6,117 bases of DNA from the NCBI GenBank assembly GCA_013298415.1, contig JAAFHN010000177.1:1-6117 (forward strand), read 5' to 3'. The notes under the pieces are model-generated. The model was not told the DNA's origin. It saw only the letters and a list, made by a program, of their open reading frames with translations, and ran no database searches. Made by a program: the position numbers and the translations under genes. This document shows, piece by piece, positions 1-5,795 of the stretch (position 1 is the first letter of the stretch; the number at the start of each line of letters is the position of its first letter). The stretch is from Comamonadaceae bacterium. GTDB taxonomy: Bacteria > Pseudomonadota > Gammaproteobacteria > Burkholderiales > Burkholderiaceae_C.

Positions 1-599
1 CGGGCGATGCCACTTTGTTTGGCCGCTGAGAGCTCTTTTTCGAGCGCATCGAGCTTGGTGAGGCTGTTTTTGGTATTGCCGGCAAGCCCCGTGCGAGCGG
101 CGTAGGCGCGCAAGCGGATGGAGTCGTCGCTGGCCAGATAGAGTTTGCCGGTGCTGGTCAAGTGCAGCGGGGCGCGAGCGCCGATGGCGCGAACCACTTG
201 CATGCCGCTGCGCTCGGAATACGCCCGCTCGATGTAAACAATTTCATCGCCTTGGCGCACGCTCAGGTTCACGGGCTGCTGAATCTGCCGATGCAGCTCA
301 CGCATGGGAATCACCGCCGCATCGCGCACGCTTAAGCGCGCACGCACCAGGTTGCCCATCTCCATAAAGCGCAGGCCAAGCTGGTATTGCCCAGGCTCGG
401 GCCGATCCACGTAGCCGCCGAGCGTCAAATCGTTAAGGATGCGGTGCGTGGTAGATGGATGCAGGCCCACGCGGGCGGCAATGTCTTTGAGCGCCAAAGG
501 CTCTTGCTGCTGGGAGAGCACATCGAGCAACTGAAAACTGCGCTCCAACACCTGAATGGCGGGGCGCTCCACGGTGACGGCTGGCAAAGAACGAGGCAT
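1..599 (-). CDS. IclR-family transcriptional regulator, C-terminus cut by window edge
   Basis: One-component DNA-binding regulator, probably cytoplasmic and dimeric or tetrameric, that would repress or activate a catabolic operon in response to a small ligand. The first 199 codons are present. The usual family length is about 250-270 residues, so some 60 residues lie outside the window. Residues 14-75 form the winged helix-turn-helix: helix LALKDIAARVGLHPSTTHRIL at about 35-55, then a wing ending GQYQLG. The ligand-binding domain begins near residue 85 and carries family-typical stretches NLSVRQGDEIVYIER (111-125) and the block PLHLTSTGKLYLA (144-156). The ATG at 599 is chosen because an in-frame TGA lies eight codons upstream and because it gives a normal IclR N-terminus; no clear Shine-Dalgarno precedes it. 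It follows the DUF1579-like gene by 66 bases on the same strand. The ligand and target genes cannot be told from here. Confidence 0.93.
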   Translation of the reverse strand, partial: MPRSLPAVTVERPAIQVLERSFQLLDVLSQQQEPLALKDIAARVGLHPSTTHRILNDLTLGGYVDRPEPGQYQLGLRFMEMGNLVRARLSVRDAAVIPMRELHRQIQQPVNLSVRQGDEIVYIERAYSERSGMQVVRAIGARAPLHLTSTGKLYLASDDSIRLRAYAARTGLAGNTKNSLTKLDALEKELSAAKQSGIA

Positions 600-665
600 T
601 TCGCAATGGTAAATGCTCGCCGCTCAAAAGTTGCGGGCCTCGCGCTCGGTTTTGGGCCACCAGGC

Positions 666-1874
666 TCAGTTGGGCTGGCGAAACAACTCATCGGCAAACG
701 CGGCATTCACTTGGAGCCGATTGAGGCTGGAGCGCCAAGTGCCATCGGCGCTGGCCACCCAGATCGGGTGGCGGATGCCTTGTTCTTGCGCCGTCCACGG
801 CCCGCTGACCAAGCCAGGGCCTTCGCCCACGCCGGCAAAGGCATAGGGCTCGCCGGCTGCATTCAGCTTGAACCAGGCGATTCGCTTGGCCGCTTCAAAC
901 ACCTCAAGGCGGCCCTCGCTGCCCAAGCGCAGCTCAAGTGCCGGATCGTTTCGAGCCATGCGCGAAATCGTGCGGTACACATGCCCGACATACCACTGTT
1001 GGTCTTCTCGCAGGGTGGTGGGCGTAATGGGTGCAATTTGGCCTTCTCGAGTGCGCCGCCAATTGCGCACGCCATCGACCACCCGGGTGAGGGTCAAGCC
1101 CGGAGCCGTCGTGTCGATGCGCCAGCGGGGCTGCATGAAATCGAGCGAGATGACCGCGCGCGCTTCTACAGGCGCCTCGGCCCGAAACTGCTGCGAGTCG
1201 TTCACGGTGTTGCGCGCGGCGGCCCAGGCTGCGCGGCCACCCACTGCGCCGAGCAGTTTGTCGGCCATCGCGCTGGCTGCTGTCGGGTCGGTTGAGGCGG
1301 AAGCTTCGCTTCTCCGGGTGTAGAAAATCACCCACTGGTCGGCCCAGGTTTTTCCGGCATCGGCGCTGCGTTGCCAGCGCCAGGTGAGGCTTTTGGGTGT
1401 GATGTCGTCAAACACCATGCGCTGCTCAGGCTTTGCGTCGCTGTCGCCCCTGGCGACCAGTACCAATCGCCCGGCTTCGCGAGTACCCACCAAGGCAAAG
1501 TAGCCGCCTTGGTTGTCTACCCAAGTTTGGCGCCACTGGCCCGAGGCGGGCTGATAGACCGAGACCGAGTGGCCGATCAAGCCGCCGGTGCTCGGGCCGC
1601 CGTTGAAGGCCTCTTGCACCACGCAGCCGCCGTGTTCGGGGGTGATCACGTTCGTGCCCGTGCCGATGGCGCCGCTGCGCGTGGTCCAGCGCACATCCCA
1701 GTGGCCGAGCCAAAAGTCGAGCTGGCGATGCTCTGGCGCGCCGCATGGCTTGGGCGGCGAGACCGGCGCTGTGGGCGTGCTGGCAAATGCAGGGTTGGTC
1801 AACCTGAGTACAAAGCCGAGCGTGAGCGACAACAGCCAAAGCGGGCTGCGAAGGAAAGAGATGCAGTGCGTCAT
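666..1874 (-). CDS. Secreted two-domain protein with DUF1579-like N-terminal half, function unknown
   Basis: A 402-residue protein of unknown function, predicted to be exported. Residues 1-31 look like a signal peptide: hydrophobic core around PLWLLSLTLGFVL, then AFA before residue 32 as a likely signal peptidase I site. Residues about 47-187 resemble the DUF1579-type beta-rich domain: LDFWLGHWDVRW at 52-63, a GGCVVQEAF segment at 82-90, YQPASGQWRQTWVD at 107-120, and a DGKxY-like end WVIFYTRR at 181-188. A Ser/Ala/Thr linker follows at 189-202. Residues about 203-402 form a second domain starting MADKLLGAVGGRAAW and containing VVDGVRNWR (265-273). That pattern recalls secreted proteins with a LolA/LolB-like ligand-carrier fold, but the match is weak and is my inference. 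Two cysteines (44, 84) could pair. The gene starts 30 bases after the AraC-type gene, suggesting cotranscription or control by it. No good Shine-Dalgarno is seen. Confidence 0.85.
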   Translation of the reverse strand: MTHCISFLRSPLWLLSLTLGFVLRLTNPAFASTPTAPVSPPKPCGAPEHRQLDFWLGHWDVRWTTRSGAIGTGTNVITPEHGGCVVQEAFNGGPSTGGLIGHSVSVYQPASGQWRQTWVDNQGGYFALVGTREAGRLVLVARGDSDAKPEQRMVFDDITPKSLTWRWQRSADAGKTWADQWVIFYTRRSEASASTDPTAASAMADKLLGAVGGRAAWAAARNTVNDSQQFRAEAPVEARAVISLDFMQPRWRIDTTAPGLTLTRVVDGVRNWRRTREGQIAPITPTTLREDQQWYVGHVYRTISRMARNDPALELRLGSEGRLEVFEAAKRIAWFKLNAAGEPYAFAGVGEGPGLVSGPWTAQEQGIRHPIWVASADGTWRSSLNRLQVNAAFADELFRQPN

Positions 1875-1904
1875 GGCACGGCATGCTAGGCACTTTTGAG
1901 CGAC

Positions 1905-2849
1905 TTAGGCGAGCAAATCTTGCGCAAATTGGGGCGGGTGCGATGCTTCCGCTTCAGCTGGGTGGTGTTTGGCCAGCGCCCGTTTGAGCGCCCAGGCATT
2001 GGCGAAGCCGCAGCTCAGCGCCACACCGGTTGCATCTGCCTCACCGCGCGCGATCATGCGCTGCGCAACCCGTGCGCGCTTGCGGCTCAGGTAGTCATGT
2101 GGCGACTCACCCGTGAGCCTCGTGAATTCGCGCAAAAAGTGAAAGCGCGACAAACACGCCTCGCTTGCCAAGCGCTCCAAGTTGAGCGCGTCGGTGTAGT
2201 GGCTTTCGATCAGATCTACAGCAAGCCGTAAGCGCCGATGCAGCTCGTGGCGCTGCGCGCGCCTGGGAGCCTGCTCTGCTCGTGGCTTGTGATAAGCGCG
2301 CTCTTCAGCCAGCATATCGGCCAGCAAGAACGTGAGCTGCTCCTCCAACCAGGCCTCACTGCGCTCGCCCGCCTCGATGTGCTGCGCCAAGCGCTTGAGC
2401 CGCAGGCTGACTTCACCTCGGTGCGGCCGCAGGTGCTCGGCAAACTCCACGCATGACGGCTCGGCATCGGGCTGATCGAGCGCGGCCTGCACCGAGCGCC
2501 GTTGCTGCGCGGCCACCTCGCGCTGCATGCCCGGCCGAAAAAAGACAGAAAACGACCACGCAGCGCGGCTTGCGCTGAGCACGCTGCCATACCGCTGGCC
2601 TTCGTTGAGCACGAGCAAGTTGTCGTCGTCGACCACCAGCTCGCGGTGCGGCAGCTGGTAGTGCTCGCGCCCGCCGAGTGTCATCTTGATGGAGAGCGTT
2701 TGCGCAATGGCTGCGTATTCGGCGTGTACGCTGCGCCCACAGACCACCGCATTTTCTCGGCCCCATCGGGCATAGAACTGGCGGCGAAACGCCGCGTTCG
2801 CAGCTGTCTCAGGCCGGGGAGGCAAATCGGGGAGCGAGCTGAGGATCAT
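1905..2849 (-). CDS. AraC-family transcriptional regulator
   Basis: A 314-residue cytoplasmic DNA-binding regulator. The N-terminal part (about 20-185) is probably a cupin-like sensing domain: the HYQLPHRELVVDDDNLLVLN stretch (63-82) is typical of the small beta-barrel of AraC proteins. The ligand is unknown. The C-terminal AraC/XylS domain occupies about 205-300. The first helix-turn-helix is at 223-245 (LNLERLASEACLSRFHFLREF), followed by TGESPHDYLSRKRARVAQRMI (246-266). The second is around 274-295, with ATGVALSCGFANAWALKRAL. The first half is canonical. The second is weaker: the usual Phe-rich helix is replaced by WALKRALAKHH, and the family's closing Ser-Pro-x-x-Tyr-Arg motif is absent, with a different tail (HPAEAEASHPPQFAQDLLA). 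The start ATG at 2849 is the only one giving the full N-terminal domain. It lies 40 bases after the PBP7-type gene and 30 bases before the DUF1579-like gene, which is its most likely target or partner. Confidence 0.92.
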   Translation of the reverse strand: MILSSLPDLPPRPETAANAAFRRQFYARWGRENAVVCGRSVHAEYAAIAQTLSIKMTLGGREHYQLPHRELVVDDDNLLVLNEGQRYGSVLSASRAAWSFSVFFRPGMQREVAAQQRRSVQAALDQPDAEPSCVEFAEHLRPHRGEVSLRLKRLAQHIEAGERSEAWLEEQLTFLLADMLAEERAYHKPRAEQAPRRAQRHELHRRLRLAVDLIESHYTDALNLERLASEACLSRFHFLREFTRLTGESPHDYLSRKRARVAQRMIARGEADATGVALSCGFANAWALKRALAKHHPAEAEASHPPQFAQDLLA

Positions 2850-2889
2850 CGTGCCGCCGTGTTGGCACCCAGCTGCACCGTCGGCAGCC

Positions 2890-3993
2890 TCAGCTGCGCG
2901 GTGTGTTGGCGTTTTGGGCTTCTACCCAGGCCCGTACTCGTTCGGCGTCGCCCAGGCGGCTGTATTTGCCGAAGCTGTCGAGGAAGACCATGATGAGCTT
3001 GCGGCCGGCCACTTTGGTTTGCATCACGAGGCATTGGCCTGCTTCGGAGATGTAGCCCGTTTTTTGCAGCAAGATGTCCCAATTCGGGTTGGCAGTCAGG
3101 CGATTGGTGTTCACGTAGCTCACCACGCGGTTGCCGACCGGCACTTGCGCACCCTGGCTCGTGCTCCACTCGCGCATGGCGGGGTAGCTGGACGCAGCGG
3201 CCACCAAAGCGGCTAAATCACGCGCGCTGCTTTGGTTTTTGCTGGAAAGCCCGGTGGGCTCCACGAAAGTGGTGTCGCGCATGCTGAAGGCTTTGGCTTT
3301 CGCGTTCATCGCGGCCACAAAGGCTGCCATGCCGCCCGGGTAGGTGCGGCCTAGGGCGTGCGCGGCGCGGTTTTCGCTGCTCATCAGTGCCAAGTGCATC
3401 AGCTCGCCACGCGGCAAACTGGTGCCCACTTTCAAGCGCGAGCGGCTGCCTTTTTCGGTGTCCACGTCGGCTTCGGTGATGGTGATGATCTCGTTCAGAT
3501 CCAAGCGCGCTTCAGACACGATCACGCCTGTCATCAGCTTGGTGAGTGAGGCAATTGGCAGGACTGCGGCTTCGTTTTTGCTGAAGAGCACTTCGTTGGT
3601 GTCTTGATCCACCACAAAGGCCACAGCGGATTTGAGCGCCAGCTCGTCTTGCGCACCATGCAGGCCGGCGATTTGGCCGAAGCTGGGCTTGGGCGGCACG
3701 AAAGCCACAGTTTTGATGCGGCGATTCTTGTTGGTCTTCGCGCCGCGCGCGGGCTGCCCCTTGGCGCGCACCACCGTGCCACGCTGCTTGGCTGCAGCGC
3801 CTCTTTGAGCCGCTGTGCCCTTGGTTTTCTGCACTTTGCCCTTGGTGGCTGCTTTGGCGTTGGGCTTGGCTTGGGTTTGCGCCTGGGCAAGACTCACCCA
3901 GCCCATGGGGGCCAGCGCCACGCAGATGCCCAACACCCATGCTTTGGTGGTGCGACGAAGGCCTTCAACAGCAGAGTTCAGCGAAAAAGTCAT
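2890..3993 (-). CDS. pbpG: D-alanyl-D-alanine endopeptidase, PBP7/PbpG type (peptidase S11)
   Basis: Periplasmic serine D,D-endopeptidase/carboxypeptidase that cleaves D-Ala-meso-DAP cross-links in peptidoglycan during growth and remodelling, and binds penicillin. A signal peptide spans residues 1-38 (hydrophobic VLGICVALAPMGWVSLAQA, cleavage after AQA). The three catalytic motifs of the family are all present: SxxK as Ser149-Leu-Thr-Lys152, SxN as Ser206-Glu-Asn208, and KTG at 311-313. A family-typical end with LIMVFLDSFGKYSRLGDAERV follows at 333-353. Length is 367 residues; the extra length relative to E. coli PBP7 (about 310) is a highly basic low-complexity linker at about 39-95 between signal peptide and catalytic domain. 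The ATG at 3993 gives the complete signal peptide; a GGGG about ten bases upstream is the only Shine-Dalgarno candidate. It is first in a run of four same-strand genes and has a promoter at 4139-4168. The symbol follows family resemblance; paralogues such as dacA-like proteins are less likely because of the PBP7-type C-terminus. Confidence 0.93.
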   Translation of the reverse strand: MTFSLNSAVEGLRRTTKAWVLGICVALAPMGWVSLAQAQTQAKPNAKAATKGKVQKTKGTAAQRGAAAKQRGTVVRAKGQPARGAKTNKNRRIKTVAFVPPKPSFGQIAGLHGAQDELALKSAVAFVVDQDTNEVLFSKNEAAVLPIASLTKLMTGVIVSEARLDLNEIITITEADVDTEKGSRSRLKVGTSLPRGELMHLALMSSENRAAHALGRTYPGGMAAFVAAMNAKAKAFSMRDTTFVEPTGLSSKNQSSARDLAALVAAASSYPAMREWSTSQGAQVPVGNRVVSYVNTNRLTANPNWDILLQKTGYISEAGQCLVMQTKVAGRKLIMVFLDSFGKYSRLGDAERVRAWVEAQNANTPRS

Positions 3994-4028
3994 CGGTTTG
4001 CAGCCCCAAAAGTTGACCTGAGATCAGC

Positions 4029-4038
4029 GCCGATCGGC
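4029..4038. repeat. 10-bp perfect palindrome in the pbpG leader
   Basis: GCCGATCGGC is perfectly self-complementary and lies about 36-45 bases upstream of the pbpG start codon, inside the predicted leader. Flanking CAGC and CTG make the pairing nearly extendable with one unpaired base. It may be a weak leader hairpin or chance; no protein site is recognised. Confidence 0.35.
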
Positions 4039-4060
4039 TGCGCTTTGAGGGCAAAAACCA

Positions 4061-4091
4061 TCAAAAATGCAGTCATTTTCAGCATTTTTGA
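4061..4091. repeat. 10-bp perfect inverted repeat (hairpin) in the pbpG leader
   Basis: TCAAAAATGC at 4061-4070 and GCATTTTTGA at 4082-4091 are exact reverse complements separated by 11 bases. The element sits in the predicted 5' leader of pbpG, about 70-100 bases upstream of the start codon, and is strikingly AT-rich for this sequence. On the pbpG transcript the stem is followed by TGGTTTTTGCCC, which gives a short U run, so an attenuator-like role or a protein-binding operator are both possible. The stem is weak because most pairs are A-T, so a strong terminator is unlikely. Confidence 0.55.
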
Positions 4092-4138
4092 CAGCCTGTC
4101 CTCGAATTCACAGGGTTCGTCGCTCTTCTTTCGCTAGC

Positions 4139-4168
4139 AGTGTAGCGCAGTCTGATCTAAAAAGTCAA
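4139..4168 (-). promoter_or_regulatory. Predicted sigma70 promoter for pbpG
   Basis: On the minus strand TTGACT (4168-4163) matches the -35 consensus at five of six positions and TACACT (4144-4139) matches the -10 at four of six, with an 18-base spacer. Transcription would begin near 4132, giving a leader of about 138 bases before the pbpG ATG at 3993. This is the best promoter match I found in the intergenic region and it is correctly oriented for the four-gene minus-strand run. Confidence 0.5.
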
Positions 4169-4177
4169 TCCAGATCA
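4153..4177. repeat. 6-bp inverted repeat overlapping the pbpG promoter -35 box
   Basis: TGATCT at 4153-4158 and AGATCA at 4172-4177 are reverse complements separated by 13 bases, and they bracket the -35 hexamer of the predicted pbpG promoter. The 25-base span fits a dimeric repressor or activator operator. The half-sites are short, so chance is a real alternative, and I do not recognise the site of a named regulator. Confidence 0.3.
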
Positions 4178-4324
4178 ATCACTTGGCGATGATAGTTCAT
4201 GTGCCGAGCGTGTGGCCTAAGCGTCACAAATTTGCTGAGTAAGCACCGCACATAGATTCACTTTTCATAGCAACAAATGCAATGAATATTGGGACAACTG
4301 TTCAATTTATCCAAAAATTCTGGC

Positions 4325-4510
4325 TCAGGGCTCTTTGGGAAGTGCTTCGGCCTTGCCTGGCATCGCCGCAGGCGCTGGTGCGGCCGGGCTGGGCGCGCTG
4401 CGGGCATCTGCGTCGATCTCGCCGTTTTTGCGGCCGGAAAACATCGTCCACCACACGATGCCCACCAAAATGAGCAGCGCGCCCAAGGCTTCCAGCACAA
4501 TCAAACCCAT
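4325..4510 (-). CDS. Small single-pass membrane protein, 61 residues, unknown function
   Basis: A 61-residue protein with one strong transmembrane segment at about 3-24 (LIVLEALGALLILVGIVWWTMF), then the basic turn SGRKNGE and a hydrophilic Ala/Pro-rich tail ending KAEALPKEP. This suggests an inner-membrane anchor with a short tail, probably cytoplasmic by the positive-inside rule. No function can be assigned. The pattern LEALGAL...VWWTMFSGRK feels like a small protein family of Burkholderiales, but that is recollection and unverified. The ATG at 4510 is chosen because GGAG (4521-4518) lies seven bases upstream; the reading frame stays open up to 4840, but the longer form would be mostly antisense to mltA. 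The start codon overlaps that of mltA head to head. Its promoter would have to lie inside the mltA coding region, where I could not find a clear one. Confidence 0.65.
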   Translation of the reverse strand: MGLIVLEALGALLILVGIVWWTMFSGRKNGEIDADARSAPSPAAPAPAAMPGKAEALPKEP

Positions 4511-5660
4511 GATCCGGCTCCAGAAAACGACGCGCACCAAATGGCAGGCAGCGGCGATTTTCACGTTTTGCTGCCTGGCCCAGGCCCAGCCGAGCCAAAG
4601 CCCTGAAACGAGCGAGGTCGTGAGCGCAACTGCCGCGCGCATGCACCCGCCGAGCGCGCAACGGCCTGCGAGCCGCTGGGTGTCGGTGGGTTTTGGCGAT
4701 CTGCCCGGCTTTTTCGACGATGCGCTGCACGAAGCCTGGGCCGCGCTGGCGAGCAACTGCACAAAACCCCCGGCCGCTTGGCAGGCGCTTTGCCCCGAGT
4801 TGCGCCGCCTGAGCTGGGCGGCAGACGACGAGCGGCGCATGTGGCTGATGACGAATTTGCAGCCTTACCGCGTGGAAAGTGCGAGCGGCTCGGCAACCGG
4901 CCAGCTCACCGCCTATTTCGAGCCGGTGCTAGACGGTGCGCGCGTGGCCGACGCGCAGCACCAAACGCCCATCTACGCCCCACCTGCTGGGCTGCGGCGA
5001 GGCCGCGCCTGGCACAGCCGGGCCGAAATCGACGCCAACGAAGCGATTGCCCAGCAGCTGAAACCCCTCTTCTACCTGGCAGACCCCATCGACGCCCAGG
5101 TGCTGGCCGTGCAAGGCTCGGGCCGCGTGGCCATCCGCGAGGCAGACGGCAGCCTGCGCGACGTGCGCGTGGTGTTTGCAGGCAGCAACGAGCAGCCCTT
5201 TCGATCGCTGGGCCGCTGGCTGCTCGACCAGCGGCTGGCGCGCGACGGCTCGTGGGACGGCGTGCGCGCTTGGCTCGCCGCCAATCCGCAGCGGCAAAGC
5301 GAGCTGATGGCCGCCAACCCGCGCGTGGTGTTTTTCAAGGAACTTGCTGCGAGCGACAACACGCTGCTCCAAGCCAACGGCCCCGCAGGCGCGCAAGGCG
5401 TGCCGCTCACTGCCGGGCGCAGCGTGGCCGTGGATCGCAAGAGCGTGCCGCTGGGCACCGCGCTGTGGATCAGCACCGATGGCCCAGGCCTGCAAACCCA
5501 GCGCTTGGTGGTGGCGCAAGACGTGGGCCAAGCCATCGTTGGCGCGGTGCGGGCAGACTACTTTGTGGGATCAGGCGAGGCGGCGCACGATGTGGCTGCG
5601 CGCGTGAAGCAGCCGTTTCGCAAATGGGTGCTCTGGCCGAGGGGCATCGCGCTGCCCTGA
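4509..5660 (+). CDS. mltA: Membrane-bound lytic murein transglycosylase A
   Basis: Periplasmic enzyme that cleaves the beta-1,4 bond between MurNAc and GlcNAc in peptidoglycan with formation of 1,6-anhydroMurNAc, for wall recycling and growth. The chosen start gives 383 residues. Residues 1-27 look like a signal peptide (basic MIRLQKTTRTK, core AAAIFTFCCLAQA). The Cys pair does not make a good lipobox, so soluble export or a non-canonical lipoprotein is possible, unlike the E. coli lipoprotein. The MltA domain runs from about 135 to 285, with GQLTAYFEP (131-139), VQGSGRV (201-207) and NPRVVFF (270-276). The 3D double-psi barrel follows: GVPLTAGRSVAVD, then QDVGQAIVGAVRADYFVGSG (337-356). By alignment with E. 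coli MltA, Asp350 should be the catalytic acid/base (Asp308 in E. coli) and Asp338 its conserved partner (Asp297). The frame is open upstream to an ATG at 4335, but that stretch is antisense to the small membrane-protein gene and lacks a signal peptide. No clear Shine-Dalgarno precedes 4509. A GTG at 4620 or ATG at 4641 would lose the signal. Confidence 0.92.
   Translation: MIRLQKTTRTKWQAAAIFTFCCLAQAQPSQSPETSEVVSATAARMHPPSAQRPASRWVSVGFGDLPGFFDDALHEAWAALASNCTKPPAAWQALCPELRRLSWAADDERRMWLMTNLQPYRVESASGSATGQLTAYFEPVLDGARVADAQHQTPIYAPPAGLRRGRAWHSRAEIDANEAIAQQLKPLFYLADPIDAQVLAVQGSGRVAIREADGSLRDVRVVFAGSNEQPFRSLGRWLLDQRLARDGSWDGVRAWLAANPQRQSELMAANPRVVFFKELAASDNTLLQANGPAGAQGVPLTAGRSVAVDRKSVPLGTALWISTDGPGLQTQRLVVAQDVGQAIVGAVRADYFVGSGEAAHDVAARVKQPFRKWVLWPRGIALP
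4518..4521 (-). promoter_or_regulatory. Shine-Dalgarno site deciding the start of the small membrane protein
   Basis: On the minus strand GGAG occupies 4521-4518, seven bases before the ATG at 4510-4508. This is near-ideal spacing and is the clearest ribosome-binding site in the window. It supports the 61-residue form over longer in-frame starts. It lies inside the mltA signal-peptide codons on the other strand. Confidence 0.6.
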
Positions 5661-5669
5661 GGAATCCCT

Positions 5670-5795
5670 GCAAGGCTTCCCGCAAGGCTTCCCGCAAGGC
5701 TTCCCGCAAGGCTTTCCGCAAGGCTTTCCGCAAGGCTTTCCGCAAGGCTTTCCGCAAGGCTTTCCGCAAGGCTTTCCCAAAGGCTTTCCCAAAGG
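5670..5795. repeat. 12-bp tandem repeat array (10.5 copies) after mltA
   Basis: Ten full head-to-tail 12-base units plus a half unit. The first three units (5670-5705) are GCAAGGCTTCCC, the next six (5706-5777) are GCAAGGCTTTCC, and one (5778-5789) is CAAAGGCTTTCC. The half unit CAAAGG (5790-5795) runs into the terminator. Variants are grouped in blocks rather than mixed, as expected from stepwise duplication by replication slippage. The array starts nine bases after the mltA stop codon and is non-coding in mltA's frame of termination. Because 12 is a multiple of three and the unit contains no stop, every frame across it is open, which creates false reading frames on both strands. Confidence 0.95.

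Larger units (their letters stand above)
3994..4324. other. AT-richer intergenic region between pbpG and the small membrane-protein gene
   Basis: About 330 bases with no credible gene on either strand. It is visibly richer in A and T than the flanking genes, especially 4055-4095 and 4150-4320. It holds the minus-strand promoter for pbpG, a 10-bp inverted repeat in its leader (4061-4091), a short 10-bp palindrome GCCGATCGGC at 4029-4038, and a 6-bp inverted repeat overlapping the promoter (4153-4177). The part from 4180 to 4324 should contain the 3' end of the small membrane-protein transcript and perhaps a plus-strand promoter for mltA. I could not identify a convincing terminator or -35/-10 pair there. 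Confidence 0.7.

Noticed and set aside
387..1295. Long plus-strand open frame of about 300 codons opposite the IclR and DUF1579-like genes
   Set aside because: It crosses two well-supported minus-strand genes, shows no recognisable domain and reflects GC-rich codon use on the other strand.
4084..4115. Plus-strand TTGACA at about 4087-4092 as a -35 box for a plus-strand promoter
   Set aside because: No acceptable -10 element lies 16-18 bases downstream, and the hexamer is part of the inverted repeat.
4335..4508. N-terminal extension of MltA from the ATG at 4335
   Set aside because: The added 58 residues are low-complexity antisense of the small membrane-protein gene and would bury the signal peptide in the middle of the protein.
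4511..4840. Longer form of the small membrane protein starting upstream on the minus strand
   Set aside because: The extra residues are antisense to mltA, and the good GGAG site points to the ATG at 4510.
5670..5795. CRISPR-like array
   Set aside because: The units are contiguous 12-base repeats with no spacers and there are no cas genes in the window.
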